From the NCBI GenBank assembly GCA_034698045.1, contig JAQGAU010000335.1:1-30766 (forward strand): a stretch of 30,766 bases of DNA, in the 5' to 3' direction. Positions within the stretch are counted from its first letter, which is position 1. Each line of letters starts with the position of its first letter. The notes under the pieces were generated by a model. The model was not told the origin of the DNA. It worked only from the letters and a program-made list of their open reading frames with translations, and did not search any database. Below, piece after piece: positions 19,512 through 29,138 of the stretch. The DNA is from Paramacrobiotus richtersi (taxonomy: Eukaryota > Tardigrada > Eutardigrada > Parachela > Macrobiotidae). The position numbers and the translations under genes are program-made.

Positions 19512-20317
19512 ATGCGGTGTATTTAAATCTGCCGCCAATCAGCGTTTACACGGGTCAGATACTGACTCTGTTGACGGCCATTTAGGCATTTTTAACTGTT
19601 GCACATCTGATGTTAAACTTCCCATTGGTTCAACTTTAGTGGATGAAGCCTCAAGTGACCAATCTATACATGGGTCATCCATAGACATTCAAATTTTTAA
19701 AGCTTCTGAAGGTGATAACGTTAATGCACCACGTTCACGTTGTTGTAAATAGTATTTTAAATCAGCGCGTTTATCCATTTCTTTTTCACGAGCGGCTCTA
19801 CGCTCTTCTAATTGTTTCCTTTTATTAATTTTATCCAGTTCTTTGTAGTATGCCAATTCGCTCTTTAACGAATGGTTCTCCAATCGGAGCAATCTATTTT
19901 CATCTGAATTTGGTTCTTTTTTAATTTCATATTTATTCACGTCCGCACTCGCGGTTTCCAATTTAATTTCAACAGTTTCCTGTTTTAATTTATCAGCCGC
20001 TTCGGCATTGATATTCTCTTGTATTTGGTTTACAACTCGACGAGCCAAAACACCAGGTTCTACATTTCTTTCTAAATCTTGCATTCTAGCAACTTTATCG
20101 GGCATTCGCGGTGAACTTGACAACGGTGTGCCAATGTTACTGCTGTTACGTCCTGATGAGGATTTCCGTCTATCCGCCATTGCTAAAACCAAAATTTCCA
20201 ATTTAATTTAAAATTTCACGGTACGGCAAACCATTTTGATCAGAAACAGTTAAATACCGTTAACGGTTCACATTTAATATTTATCCATTGGGATTTTGAT
20301 TAATTTACTGGCGCCAA

Positions 20318-20491
20318 TTTATCCGCTTTTGAGGGAGACATTCGAGCCTGCTACCTCCTTTTATCCGCTTTGTTGAGGGAGACATTTGAGTCTGCTACCT
20401 CCTTTTATCCGGGTTTATCGAGGGAGACATTCGGGCCTGCTACCTCTATTTATCCGGTTTTTTCGAGGGAGACATTCGGGCCTGCTACCTC
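20318..20491. repeat. four tandem units of about 43-46 bp
   Basis: Each unit reads TTTATCCG, a short variable T-rich stretch, GAGGGAGACATT, then CGNGCCTGCTACCTC. Units start near 20319, 20361, 20405 and 20449. The last two are closest to each other, as expected for tandem expansion from one side. Confidence 0.85.
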
Positions 20492-20757
20492 TACTTGAAG
20501 GGAAGTTTATCCATCCTCCAAGTCATCACTGGTACTAAAGTTCCACAGCTTCGCTGGTACTATTTTTCCACAGTGGCTATTTAACGGGTATAACTGTTGC
20601 ATTTTACTGGTTTCAGGTCGCGACTCCTTCTCCGGTAACGCTAAATTTATGACCGTTGCTTTAATGCAGTACTTGGTCCCAGTCGGGTTTTTCCATGCCT
20701 TTAGCAGTACTTAATCCCATTCGGGCCTTTCCACGCGTACATCAGTACAAGTTTCCC

Positions 20758-20900
20758 CGTGGCATTTATGCCACGGTTATGAGAAACGATTACTCGCTCC
20801 CCATATTTATTTTTATTTATTTCCGCTTTTAAATTTATTTTACCGTGGCATTTATGCCGCGGTTATGAGAAGCGATCTCTTCCCATATTTATTTTAATTT
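20758..20900. repeat. tandem pair, 86-bp period
   Basis: CGTGGCATTTATGCC-CGGTTATGAGAA-CGAT, then CCCATATTTATTTT, occurs from 20758 and again from 20844. The unit contains its own short hairpin (CCGTGGCAT and ATGCCACGG). Confidence 0.75.
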
Positions 20901-20923
20901 ATTACACGTGCACTCGCACAAAT

Positions 20924-23607
20924 CTACTGCTTAGTTGTGCTATCATTGCCTTGTGGTGTATTCGGGACATTTACAGATGTACTAGGCCCACTCGGGCTAT
21001 TCCACGCGTCAAAAACAGGATTTCTCCAACCAGTATTCTGGTCCTGTCTTGGCTGATCATTAAAGCGGTTTATTTGGGGATTACCCCGATCTTCATTCTG
21101 ATTTACACTATTACTGTTCTCATTGCTTCTACCATTCCTGTTATTACGATCCCTTGAAAAGCGTCGACCACCATGGTGTGCAATATAAACTGGATTATTA
21201 CGACGATCCTCGTTTCTAAATTCGCATTGGTTATCCCAATGACCTTTAACGTCACAATCGTTACAGAATATTGTACCCGGGGCTACGCCTTGCTTGTTAG
21301 GATTGCCTTCAAAATTTATTTCTCGCTGAAAATTTCTACTGGGCGCGTCGCCAGAATTTCTGTTATTATTATAATTATTATTGCCTCTATACGAGCCTCT
21401 ATTATTATTAAAATTGCCGCGTCGGCTTCACTCATTTACTTGCTGACCAGAATTTAAACAATCCTTTCGGGAATTATCATTTACAGGCTGCATTGTGTTA
21501 TTATTATTTACTGGATTCACAACGCATATCTCTACCACGTCGGGAACCTTCTTGGACTTTAGATCATATTTACTATCATCGCTTGTAAGATGACGTGCTT
21601 TAGCCAGCCACTCGGCCGGTGTTCTCGGGTTTGTAACGTTTATTCCCCAATGAAGATTTACATCAACATTTTTCAACCCCGCGGTTAGGTATGTACTAAC
21701 CATTGCGGGTTTATCGGTGAAACCAGCTTTGTCACAAAGCATGGTCATGTATTAATAGTACTCTTCGATGGTTTCTTTTCCCAGGTGAAATTCTCTAGTT
21801 TTAAGCTGATTTAAGGCATTGGTCCCTTTATCAGGATCAGAAAATCGATCTTCTAAGGCTTTTATCCATTCATCGAATGATCCAGGAGCTACGCTGGATG
21901 TTAAATATGAGTCAAACCATTTAAGCGCCATCCCTTCCAGGGCATTCGCTGATTCTATAATTTTTCGCTCTTCATCCCACCTATTAACTCTAGCGGCCGC
22001 CATAAAGCGGACTTTAAACGCATCGATCTCGTCCTTTTTGCCATTAAACTTGGGCGTTTTAACATCTTCCTTTTTATTTGTACCTATTGCTTCCCGTAAA
22101 ATGTCACGTAACACGGAGACTGTATCCGGTTGTGATGATGTACCGGGAAGATTTATAGTTACAGGTGTCTCCGGCGCATTTACATTCCCCACATTCGGGT
22201 TTACTGTCGCATTTCCTTGCGAATTTAAATTATCATTTACTGGGGCACTCTGTGCATACGCACCGGAATGCTGTACATCATATAAAGCTTGTTGTACTGC
22301 CTGATTATATAGGCCAGTATATATACGTGATTTATTCTCCGATAAAATTTGCTTTACTTCTTCTTTTGTGTACATCCTCTCGGGATTTTCGGAATTTACG
22401 GGTTCTTTATCACGGGTTGTACCACCGTCACGATTACCAGTTTGATCAGCACACGGCATATTAAATGCCTGTGTAGCCTCATTATGTACTGGTCCTTTAC
22501 CATCCGGAATGTACGAATTTTTACTAGACGCTTCCATGTGTCGTTGTACATCATTAAATTTATTATACAATATCGCATACTGCGTATTTTTTCCACACGA
22601 GCTGCTTCGGAATTTTGTTTAGCAATCAACAGATCATTTAATTCAAACTCCAGTTCTGAAATTTTATTGACGGCTCCTGCCAAATCTTGTTCAGCTCTTT
22701 GATGATCTAGCCATAATTCACGGTGTTCATTAAATTTAACTTGTTCAGCTTTTAATTTACGTACGCGATCAGCTTCTATTTGTGCCAATTTAGACTTGGT
22801 TTCTTTAATTTGGGCTTCTTTATTAACCAGGATATCTTCCCTTTCCTTTAACAGATTTTCATAAGTCATCAACTTCTGGTCTTTTAATGTTACAGCTGTG
22901 TTAAATTTATCGAGCAGTTCCTGCTGTTCCTTTAGCAATTTATTAGTGGCTATTAATTTATGATTTAATTCGGCCTCGACCGTACTTGCTAATGTATTAC
23001 TGGTACTGGGACTCGTCCCAACTTTAAACTTTCCCTGCGGGCTTTCTCCCGACCTGGGAGTTGTACCAGGCTTCTTTACGACCGTTTCTATATGTATCAT
23101 CGTTTGGGATGTACGACCATTAAACGGGCTTGTAGAAGGAGGAGGTGTATCTACCACCTTATTTATCTGATCCTCGAAATCTTGTTCAGAATCTTCCACA
23201 GCGGAAGAGAATGAATCCTGTAGATTCAAAGACGCGTCACTCATGACGCTTTGTCGTGAATCTGTACGTTCCTGCGGATGAGCTAGGATTATAAATTGAG
23301 GATCACGAAAGAAATTTAAAGCGTCCTGTGCAGCTTGAGGTATCCCCCTCGGGTCAGACACTGGTGATCTGCGCAGCGCGCTTTTACGAATAGTTGGGTC
23401 AACAGTATCATCAACATTTAAGCTTCCAGTGCTTGCTGCAGCTGGGAGATTTAAAGATTTACTGGCTTTAGCCGTTTTAACTGAACCCTGGTTTGATGTA
23501 CCAGAATTCCCTGCAGAATTGTTTCTAGACCGCATGTTGTATCCATGCGGGAGTTTAATGCCCTCGGCTTTCTTGCTTTTATCACTGTTGGATTGTTTAT
23601 CGGCCAT
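20924..23607 (-). pseudogene. LTR-element Gag with coiled coil and CCHC zinc knuckle
   Basis: Structural protein of the retrotransposon particle. The start is taken at ATG 23607 (Kozak-like GCTGAGATGG). The N-terminal part is Ser/Asn-rich; a long coiled coil follows (about 22970-22600, Lys/Glu/Leu heptads). The frame shifts in an A run near 22590. The next part holds a typical retrotransposon Gag core (FNGKKDEIDAFKVRFMAAAR, then ALEGMALKWFDSYL, then LKTREFHLGKETIEEYY). A TAA at 21749-21751 cuts the core, and a TGA at 21428-21430 precedes an Asn/Arg-rich tail with the zinc knuckle CNDCDVKGHWDNQC near 21230-21270. The same frame then runs to a TAG at 20924-20926. So there are two nonsense codons and one frameshift. 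Gag ends without running into a pol frame. It is unlikely to make full-length protein. Confidence 0.8.
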
Positions 23608-24184
23608 CTCAGCTCCTGCTGCTGTGCACACGACTTTAAAAAATTTTTACCGTCAAGGTCACCTTGACAGATATCAATCAATTCACCACGCGGCAGCTGT
23701 TTACAAAATTTATCCACACGTGGGCTGCCCGCTTCGCATGCAGGCCGTTTAATGCACAGCTGATTCTCTCTCGGTCCTTCCAAATTTACTGGCTGATTTA
23801 ATCTAGGCACGCGCCTTATAACGAATCAATGACCCAGACACTGTAACATCCAGACACGTTCACTTCCTCAATCAAATTTACGGTTTTAAAGGTCACAATT
23901 TACACGATATTTTACCTGTCAATTTACACGTTTAAAAAGTGCTTAGAATCCACGTAGAAAAACACGAATTTATCCACACGAAATCCAAGAATCGAATATT
24001 TATTATTTACGGCGCAACAGGCTATTTATCAGTCAACGACTATGTAATGCCTTCGGCAATGTACAGGGTTCTTACCAGGCTGGTATCTTGATCCTTTAAC
24101 TCGTATCCTCCTTGATTTATCCACTCACAGAGGAACCTTCCGGGGCAAAATATCAATGCTAGGGAAGATTAGGAACCGAACGCA
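23608..24184 (-). other. 5' leader of the LTR element
   Basis: Lies between the primer site and the gag ATG. An open frame (23451-23810, other phase) overlaps the gag start; the part upstream of gag looks protein-like (KQLPRGELIDICQGDL). It could be an upstream ORF or an earlier gag start separated by a frameshift. The rest is AT-rich and non-coding, with short CACG-flanked TTTA motifs (about 23880-23990). Confidence 0.45.
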
Positions 24185-24194
24185 TCTGCTACCA
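24185..24194 (-). other. primer binding site, initiator-Met tRNA type
   Basis: On the element strand TGGTAGCAGA follows the 5' LTR with no gap. It is complementary to the last ten bases (including CCA) of eukaryotic initiator tRNA-Met, whose 3' end is ...CUCUGCUACCA. The next base is a mismatch. This fixes the element orientation as minus. Confidence 0.8.
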
Positions 24195-24556
24195 TGTCGG
24201 GGGGACCACTACTCTGGCAAGAACTGTACTGTGTAAATCTATACGCGAGCACGCCGATATCTCAAAGGTACTTTATCAAGAATCAATGTGCTATCAACCA
24301 AATGCTATCAAAATCCACTACAGAAATCAATGTGGCATCAGGCTGATCAATCCGGGTGTTAATGAAACGAGTGATTTTACCATCAAAGATCCCATTAGTT
24401 AAAAGCCATAGACGAACATGCTTTACCAACACGTCTACCGTTTCACACCATCGTACGCAACATCTCAACCGTCTTTACGGCGAAGATGTAAACAGAACAG
24501 AGAAACGTACTACGCAACCCCAGGCGGTTCTGTACGTCGGTACGGTCCATCTGACA
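24195..24556 (-). repeat. 5' LTR (right copy)
   Basis: 362 bp, same borders as the left copy, followed on the plus strand by the target duplicate GAAG and then by lipocalin promoter sequence. It now lies about 160 bp upstream of the gene C start, facing away from it. Confidence 0.9.
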
Positions 24557-24621
24557 GAAGTAAGAATTGAACTATTTAAGACCAGTTTCACAGGCGCAGT
24601 CGATAACAACCCGACTTACTC

Positions 24622-24639
24622 GGCGCTCGATAACCTTGA
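24622..24639 (+). promoter_or_regulatory. conserved box upstream of lipocalin gene C
   Basis: GGCGCTCGATAACCTTGA, identical to the box before gene A, 95 bp before the ATG. The LTR element inserted 66 bp upstream of it, so the box itself was left intact. Confidence 0.45.
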
Positions 24640-24716
24640 CCAGTGTGGGTAACCGAGCTTGCCCATACTGCTACTCGGTGGTTCCTGTGTGGTTTCTGAT
24701 TTTCAAGACGTCAAAT

Positions 24717-27700
24717 ATGGCTGGTGAATATATCCTTTATTTACCATTGTTTCTGATAAATGCCGTATTGTTAGGTGAGGATAGAGACTTCCGATCTGTA
24801 GATTGTCAACTTTTGCTTGCATTTGCAGGGCTGTCAACAGCCATACAATCTTCCGCATGGTCAGAAACAATCGCGCTCCGGAGCAAACAGCAGACAAAGG
24901 CCACCGCTGAACTTCCATCATACGGTCCTGTTGCCTGTGTGCCAGGCACACCGCAACTTCCCAACTACATTCAAACGATGCCAATCGAACCAAAACGCGT
25001 AATTTTCTTCCGGCGTCCGTAGTTACGCTATGCAGTGCAACCAGTGTATTACAGATCCTTGGGAAGTGGTACCGTTACAATGAATGGCTTTCCGGTGTGG
25101 AATCACGCCCCATCCGCCTGGTCAACATTATCACAACATTCACTAATTTACTCAACGACAGTCTGACGTTAAGTCCTGGCTCTAATACACCAGCCGTCGC
25201 GTACGAACAGATCATTGCCTACCACGATCAAATACGAAATCAATGCGGAAACGGCACTTTTGGCGCTCTAGAGTACGCGGCAGCGGACGGACAGACTCGA
25301 GGCATTGGCTTCATCTTTGGAACTGCTGGTTGGTGTGCTGTATTGGGCTGTTAGCGTTACTATTAAATGATGTTATGTGTTTTATTGGTTCACCCGAAAG
25401 TCGTAACAATATCTGCGTAAAACAATCCACTCAAAGAAAAAACTTATTCCAATCCGCACGACAGGGGGACAGTGCTGGTAACCAGCTGGGCGTTACCACG
25501 CATAATTTCTAAACTTAAACGTTGAAACAAGAAACAAGTCGACCGGCTTTCTCCGGTTTTCAAGAGCAACTTTTTGCCGATTTCTTTGAATAACAAAATG
25601 GCTGCTTCACACCAAGTTCCGAACGATTTTCCTGCCAAAGGAACAAAATGACAGCGGTCGAGGATCGTTCGATATTTCCACATTTTAAGAGCAAAAGCTT
25701 CTTCTGCAGCTGCGCCAGCGCATTTCGCCGTGTCCGGTACGTAAGTGTCGCAGACGGTATCGCTAATGGTGACGTCCCACACCAGCGGTTGGCCCCTGAA
25801 CCAGTTCACACGCGTGGCTCTGTCGGGTCTTTTACCATCTTCGCGGACGTAGCCTGCAGGTTCTGGATAAGCTTCGATGCCGGCGTTTCGTAGGGATCGT
25901 AAGACAACGTCGTTCAGACAGTTATGACGCGATTTCCAGAGACCAGCACTCAATAAGCACGACAAACCATGTAGTCCACCATCTCTCACCTCCTATTTAC
26001 AGTTAACGCAGTTATGCCGCTCCACAACCTTAGCGCCTAGCCAAACACCAACGCATATCCTGAAAGACTGGTCGTCAAGCCAGTTGCCAAACATTTTTGA
26101 TGGGAGAGCGTTCAACCAACATCCGGCATATTTTGTGCTAACCGCGCGCAGGCGAGCGACAGTACGCTGATCATTTCCAGCTTGATCCCACAAACGGGCA
26201 ACATCCTTGGACAGAATCGCCTCGTCCCAGACACACTGATGAACACGTGCGAGCTCCAATGGCGTTTCCTCACACTGGCTCATCTGCTTCCACACATTCG
26301 TTGCTTCCAAAACTAGTTCTTCACAGTCAGCTTTGTAGATTTCTGATGTCAACTTTCGGGTGGAAAACACGGAGCCTAAAAAGGCCGAAGTAGCCAGTGA
26401 TTTCGCCCGACGGACACCCAAACCTCCACGCGAGACCGGAAGAGTAGCCTGGATATATGCCGCTACCTCCATGCGAGTATTGGTGATCGTTTCTAATGCA
26501 ATTCGGACCAAGTCGTCAAACTCCTCCAAACAGACACGGACTTTCCAGTAGGGGCTGCATCGGAGCAGGTATTGCAGCTTTGGAATGGCAAGGCAGTTGC
26601 ACAGAAGAAAGAAGGCATGGTGTGCACTGATAAGCATTAACCGACCTAAAAGCAATTTCAGGGCAGCAATGTTTTCCTCGATGCACGCAAACAACGCTTC
26701 ATCTGTCAAAGGAGCACCCAGAAACTTTACCGTTTTAGGCCCCAAGACAATCGCACCAGGTGCGACCGCATGGAGCCTGTTCCGGGAGTCCTCGCGTTCA
26801 TCATAGTTTCCACCCAGCAGATACAGTTCACACTTGGATGGATTTAGCTCCAACCCAACTCTCGCGCTCTCCGCTATTATGGCATACAGGTCTGCCGTCA
26901 CCGTGTCGACCGTACCACCCAAAATTCCATCGTCAAGGTAGAATACTTGCAGTTCCGAGGCAAGCTTATCCGAAAGGGTCCGTGCAGCTAAGCAATACAG
27001 CAGGGGTCCCAACGGATCTCTTTGTTGAATACCAGTAGCAGAGGAAAGGACATCGCCGTTTGTTCCGCAGGATAACACTGACGGCGCTGAATACGCCGAC
27101 CAAATATATGGATAATAGTCCGGAAAGGTATCCCGCGCCGCCTGTAACATAACGTCCCGACGGACAGTATTGAAGGCATTTTTAAAATCTATCTTGAACA
27201 ACACGCGAGGAGCAGAGTGTTCCTTCTCCAAAAAGGCTCGAGCTGCATGTACTGCCCCTTCTGCACCGCCCCTAATGCCACATCCGACTTGCACGGGGCT
27301 AAATAGGTCCCGGGCCTTATCCCCGCATCGCTTCGCGACCAACTTAGACACCATTCGGCGATAAAATAGACCAACCGCAATTGGTCTTATGCCTCCGTCT
27401 TTCTTGCGTAGAGCAATCAAATTAGCGCCGAATAAAATGTCACGAGAGAAATCAGGAGCTTTGCCGGACAGCAGGAAATTAGCCAGCTCCGTCAGGGCTA
27501 AACACAGAGACGACTGTACTGCATCCTTGCAGTTCAACATGTCCTTCAGATGTTGTGGGCGTAATCCATCCAACCCCCCCGCTTATCCACTCGGAAAAGA
27601 AAAAACCGTGTGCATGATTTCTTCTGGAGATACAGGGGTGAATGTCACGGCGTCCGCCTCCGGTTGTGGGGGAAGTTTCAGATTGGGTGGTGATGGAGGA

Positions 27701-29138
27701 TGCTTGGTCTTTAGGGAAGCCAGTACATGCTCGTCCACAGAACAGACTCGTCCGATGACAGACGTGCTATTGCTCCTGTTACGTTACAATCGTCCAAAAA
27801 TGACTCCACAATACGCCGCAGATCGTCTTGCTTGGCTTCCATAACAGGGCGGCTGGATCGGTTAGGGGGGGCAGAGAAGATAGGTCTGGTGCCACTTTCG
27901 AAAGATCTAAGCTGGTTTCGGAACCTGGTGGACAATGTTTCCAGCTTAACTGGTACTTTAGGGCCGTCAGTGTTCAAGGAACAGGGAGCGAACATGGGCA
28001 GAGTGGTCCAGTTATCAGGCGTCGGGTCCTTGACAAACTGTTCAATGCATTTCGTCAACGTTTCGGCTGCTTGCTGCCTCACTGCGCGTGGAATACTTTT
28101 AACAATCCTGGTTGATCGTCTGGCGCTTAACAATTCTTCCAACCCTGCAGCTACAGGGCGGGATCGGTTAAACTAGGAGCTGGGGGAGGATTTGGGTCGA
28201 CATCTGCAGGTACTGGAATGAGCTGAAGAACCTGCGAGCGATCCTTTGAGCACGCATTCCTGTGAGATCCCCAGGCCTTCAGCAGCTTGCCACAGCCGGA
28301 ACACGTGAAGAAACCCATTCCCTAGGCAAAAATATCAAGCGGCAGTAATTTGCTCTGAAGGAGAACGTGAAAACCCATTCCTCTGTGGAGACGACTTACA
28401 CACATTGCCCGGGGTTCACATTGCAGTTCCCCCACGGGCAGTAAGCTTCAATACCAGAACAATTCCCTTCCATCCGATGAAGGTTATCCAGAGAGATATT
28501 TATGTATCCAGAGAGAACTTTGTATCATATATTATTAAATATTTTTAATAGAAGTTTACTGCTTCGGATTCTTCTGGTTGTTTCTAGGTTCGTAATCGTT
28601 TTAAACAGCACGATACTGCGACGATAGTCGTAAATCCAAAATGATGTTATTATCGTTATGCCACTATGTACAACAGCCAACCCTTTTAGATGGGGCATCA
28701 ATGTGATTTAAAGCACTTTTTAAACGTGTTGATTTGTGTAAGCTTTTGGATTGTGTATGTGACATACCATTGTCGTATGCTTTCTGTTTTTCAGCGATCG
28801 ATACAGCACTGATACTGTCGACCGACGATGATACTTACATTTTGTCCTATACCTGCGGGCGATATGACGTCACCAGCGGAATCTGTCCATCTCCCGATGT
28901 GCCCGTCGACACGCGACAGCCGTTCAATCTAGTATCGGCCAGCACTGTCAGCGCGATCAACGATGCCGTCAGCCGCGTCCTGGGACCTTACTGTTTCACG
29001 CCGGACTTGTTGACAAAAGGCATCCCATTTGTGCTTGGACTGGCTGATTGTCCATTTCTGCCCCTGCCGACAACTGATTGCTACAAGAGCATACGCGATG
29101 CGTATCGATATTTGGGGGATCCTAATTTCGTTAATTGA
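24717..29138 (+). CDS. lipocalin-like secreted protein, copy C, four exons
   Basis: Exons 24717-24774, 24829-24998, 25055-25334 and 28795-29138; 852 nt, 283 residues. Signal peptide MAGEYILYLPLFLINAVLLG. A 60-residue linker includes PGTPQLPNYIQ. The lipocalin GxW motif ILGKWYR opens exon 3 and ALILSTDDDTYILSYTC in exon 4 is the second signature. Paired Cys occur in CGNG, GWS/C and the C-terminal FTPD...ADCPF...TDCYKS segments. Such proteins carry small lipids or pigments outside cells. Intron 2 is 56 nt; a TAG at 25019-25021 falls inside it and does no harm. Intron 3 (25335-28794) holds a 3.3 kb retroelement in antisense, and its donor (GTGCTG) is weak; without splicing the product would stop shortly after GWCAVLGC. 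All exons are open, so this is the best candidate for a working gene in the array. Confidence 0.7.
25377..28638 (-). mobile_element. non-LTR retroelement inserted in lipocalin C intron 3
   Basis: Bounded by a 12-bp target duplication AAATGATGTTAT at 25365-25376 and 28639-28650. The 3' end (left on the plus strand) reads AATAAAACAC directly before the duplication: a polyadenylation signal but no poly(A). The single long gene is antisense to the lipocalin. The element looks full length, with a 5' UTR of about 320 bp before the zinc-finger ATG at 28318. Confidence 0.8.
25444..28318 (-). pseudogene. RT plus C-terminal nuclease-like polyprotein, broken
   Basis: Copies element RNA into DNA at a nicked target. 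In order: an N-terminal zinc finger from ATG 28318 (FFTCSGCGKLLKAWGSHRNAC); a linker block RRIVESFLDDCNVTGAIARLS; the RT domain starting DGLRPQHLKDML, with IRPIAVG, GGAEGAVHAAR, motif A KIDFKNAFNTV and catalytic YLDD (VFYLDDGILGG, about 26940); a zinc motif HNCVNC...LHGLSC; and a C-terminal block REDGKRPDR...WFRGQPLVWDVTISDT that may be a PD-(D/E)XK-type nuclease. Breaks: a frame change near 28145-28160, another near 27725, TAA at 27583-27585 and TAG at 25993-25995. In common animal members this is one continuous protein. The RT call is secure; the nuclease fold is inference. Confidence 0.85.

Larger units (their letters stand above)
17508..20180 (-). pseudogene. element ORF2: coiled-coil and repeated winged-helix protein, decayed
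   Basis: Starts at ATG 20180 (MADRRKSSSGRNSS) and is traceable to a TAA at 17508-17510. The first part is a Ser-rich leader then a Lys/Glu coiled coil (LRLENHSLKSELAYYKELD and KRKQLEERRAAREKEMD) to a TGA at 19689; coding-like text continues beyond it. A 3' LINE fragment interrupts at about 19020-19511. Then come segments in shifting frames with winged-helix character: GRGTILETYGGHWSHNKIYVL (about 18500-18435); AIQRAIIEIHNPWGSTVEEI through TGPRYTVV (about 18390-18175); IIKQAIDKLESFTMPTTML through AQFEFPW (about 17970-17755); LQNAVLEINNPEGSTTIEIA (about 17690-17510). The second and fourth share A-[IV]-[IL]-E-I-[HN]-N-P-x-G-S-T. The fold call (linker-histone H15-like) is inference from helix and wing pattern. 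At least three frameshifts are present. Confidence 0.55.
20202..20923. other. repeat-rich spacer between gag and ORF2, where pol is expected
   Basis: No open frame of substance on the element strand. It contains the four-unit repeat at 20318-20491, an 86-bp-period pair around 20758-20900, and three copies of a GTACT-[AT]-GGCCC-like motif followed by TCGGGCNTTTCCACGCGT (near 20671, 20708 and 20978). These look like expanded untranslated sequence rather than remnants of enzymes. Confidence 0.6.
16035..24556 (-). mobile_element. LTR retrotransposon with gag but no recognisable pol
   Basis: About 8.5 kb. The ends are direct 362-363 bp repeats starting TGTCGGGGGGACC and ending ATCTGACA. The target duplication is GAAG at 16031-16034 and 24557-24560. 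Flanks rejoin into the sequence found uninterrupted before gene D (CTCTGAGTAAAGAATTGAAC). A tRNA-iMet-type primer site abuts the right LTR, so the element reads on the minus strand: leader, gag, repeat region, winged-helix ORF, small Cys-rich ORF, AT-rich 3' repeats. No protease, RT, RNase H or integrase motif was found in any frame between gag and the 3' LTR. The coding strand is A-rich and strongly prefers AAA/TTA/AAT-type codons, unlike its neighbours. Gag and ORF2 contain stops and frameshifts, so it is a non-autonomous, decaying copy. Confidence 0.85.

Noticed and set aside
21819..22702. Plus-strand ORFs opposite gag
   Set aside because: Antisense shadows of the Gag reading frame.
23451..23810. 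Separate gene upstream of gag
   Set aside because: Its second half is an out-of-frame shadow of gag; only the first half looks protein-like, so it is recorded as part of the leader.
24995..25060. Apparent nonsense codon and frameshift in lipocalin copy C, with the same frame conflict in copy A
   Set aside because: Both disappear once a 56-nt GT-AG intron is removed; it is the same length in both copies, with conserved GTAATT and TTACAG ends.
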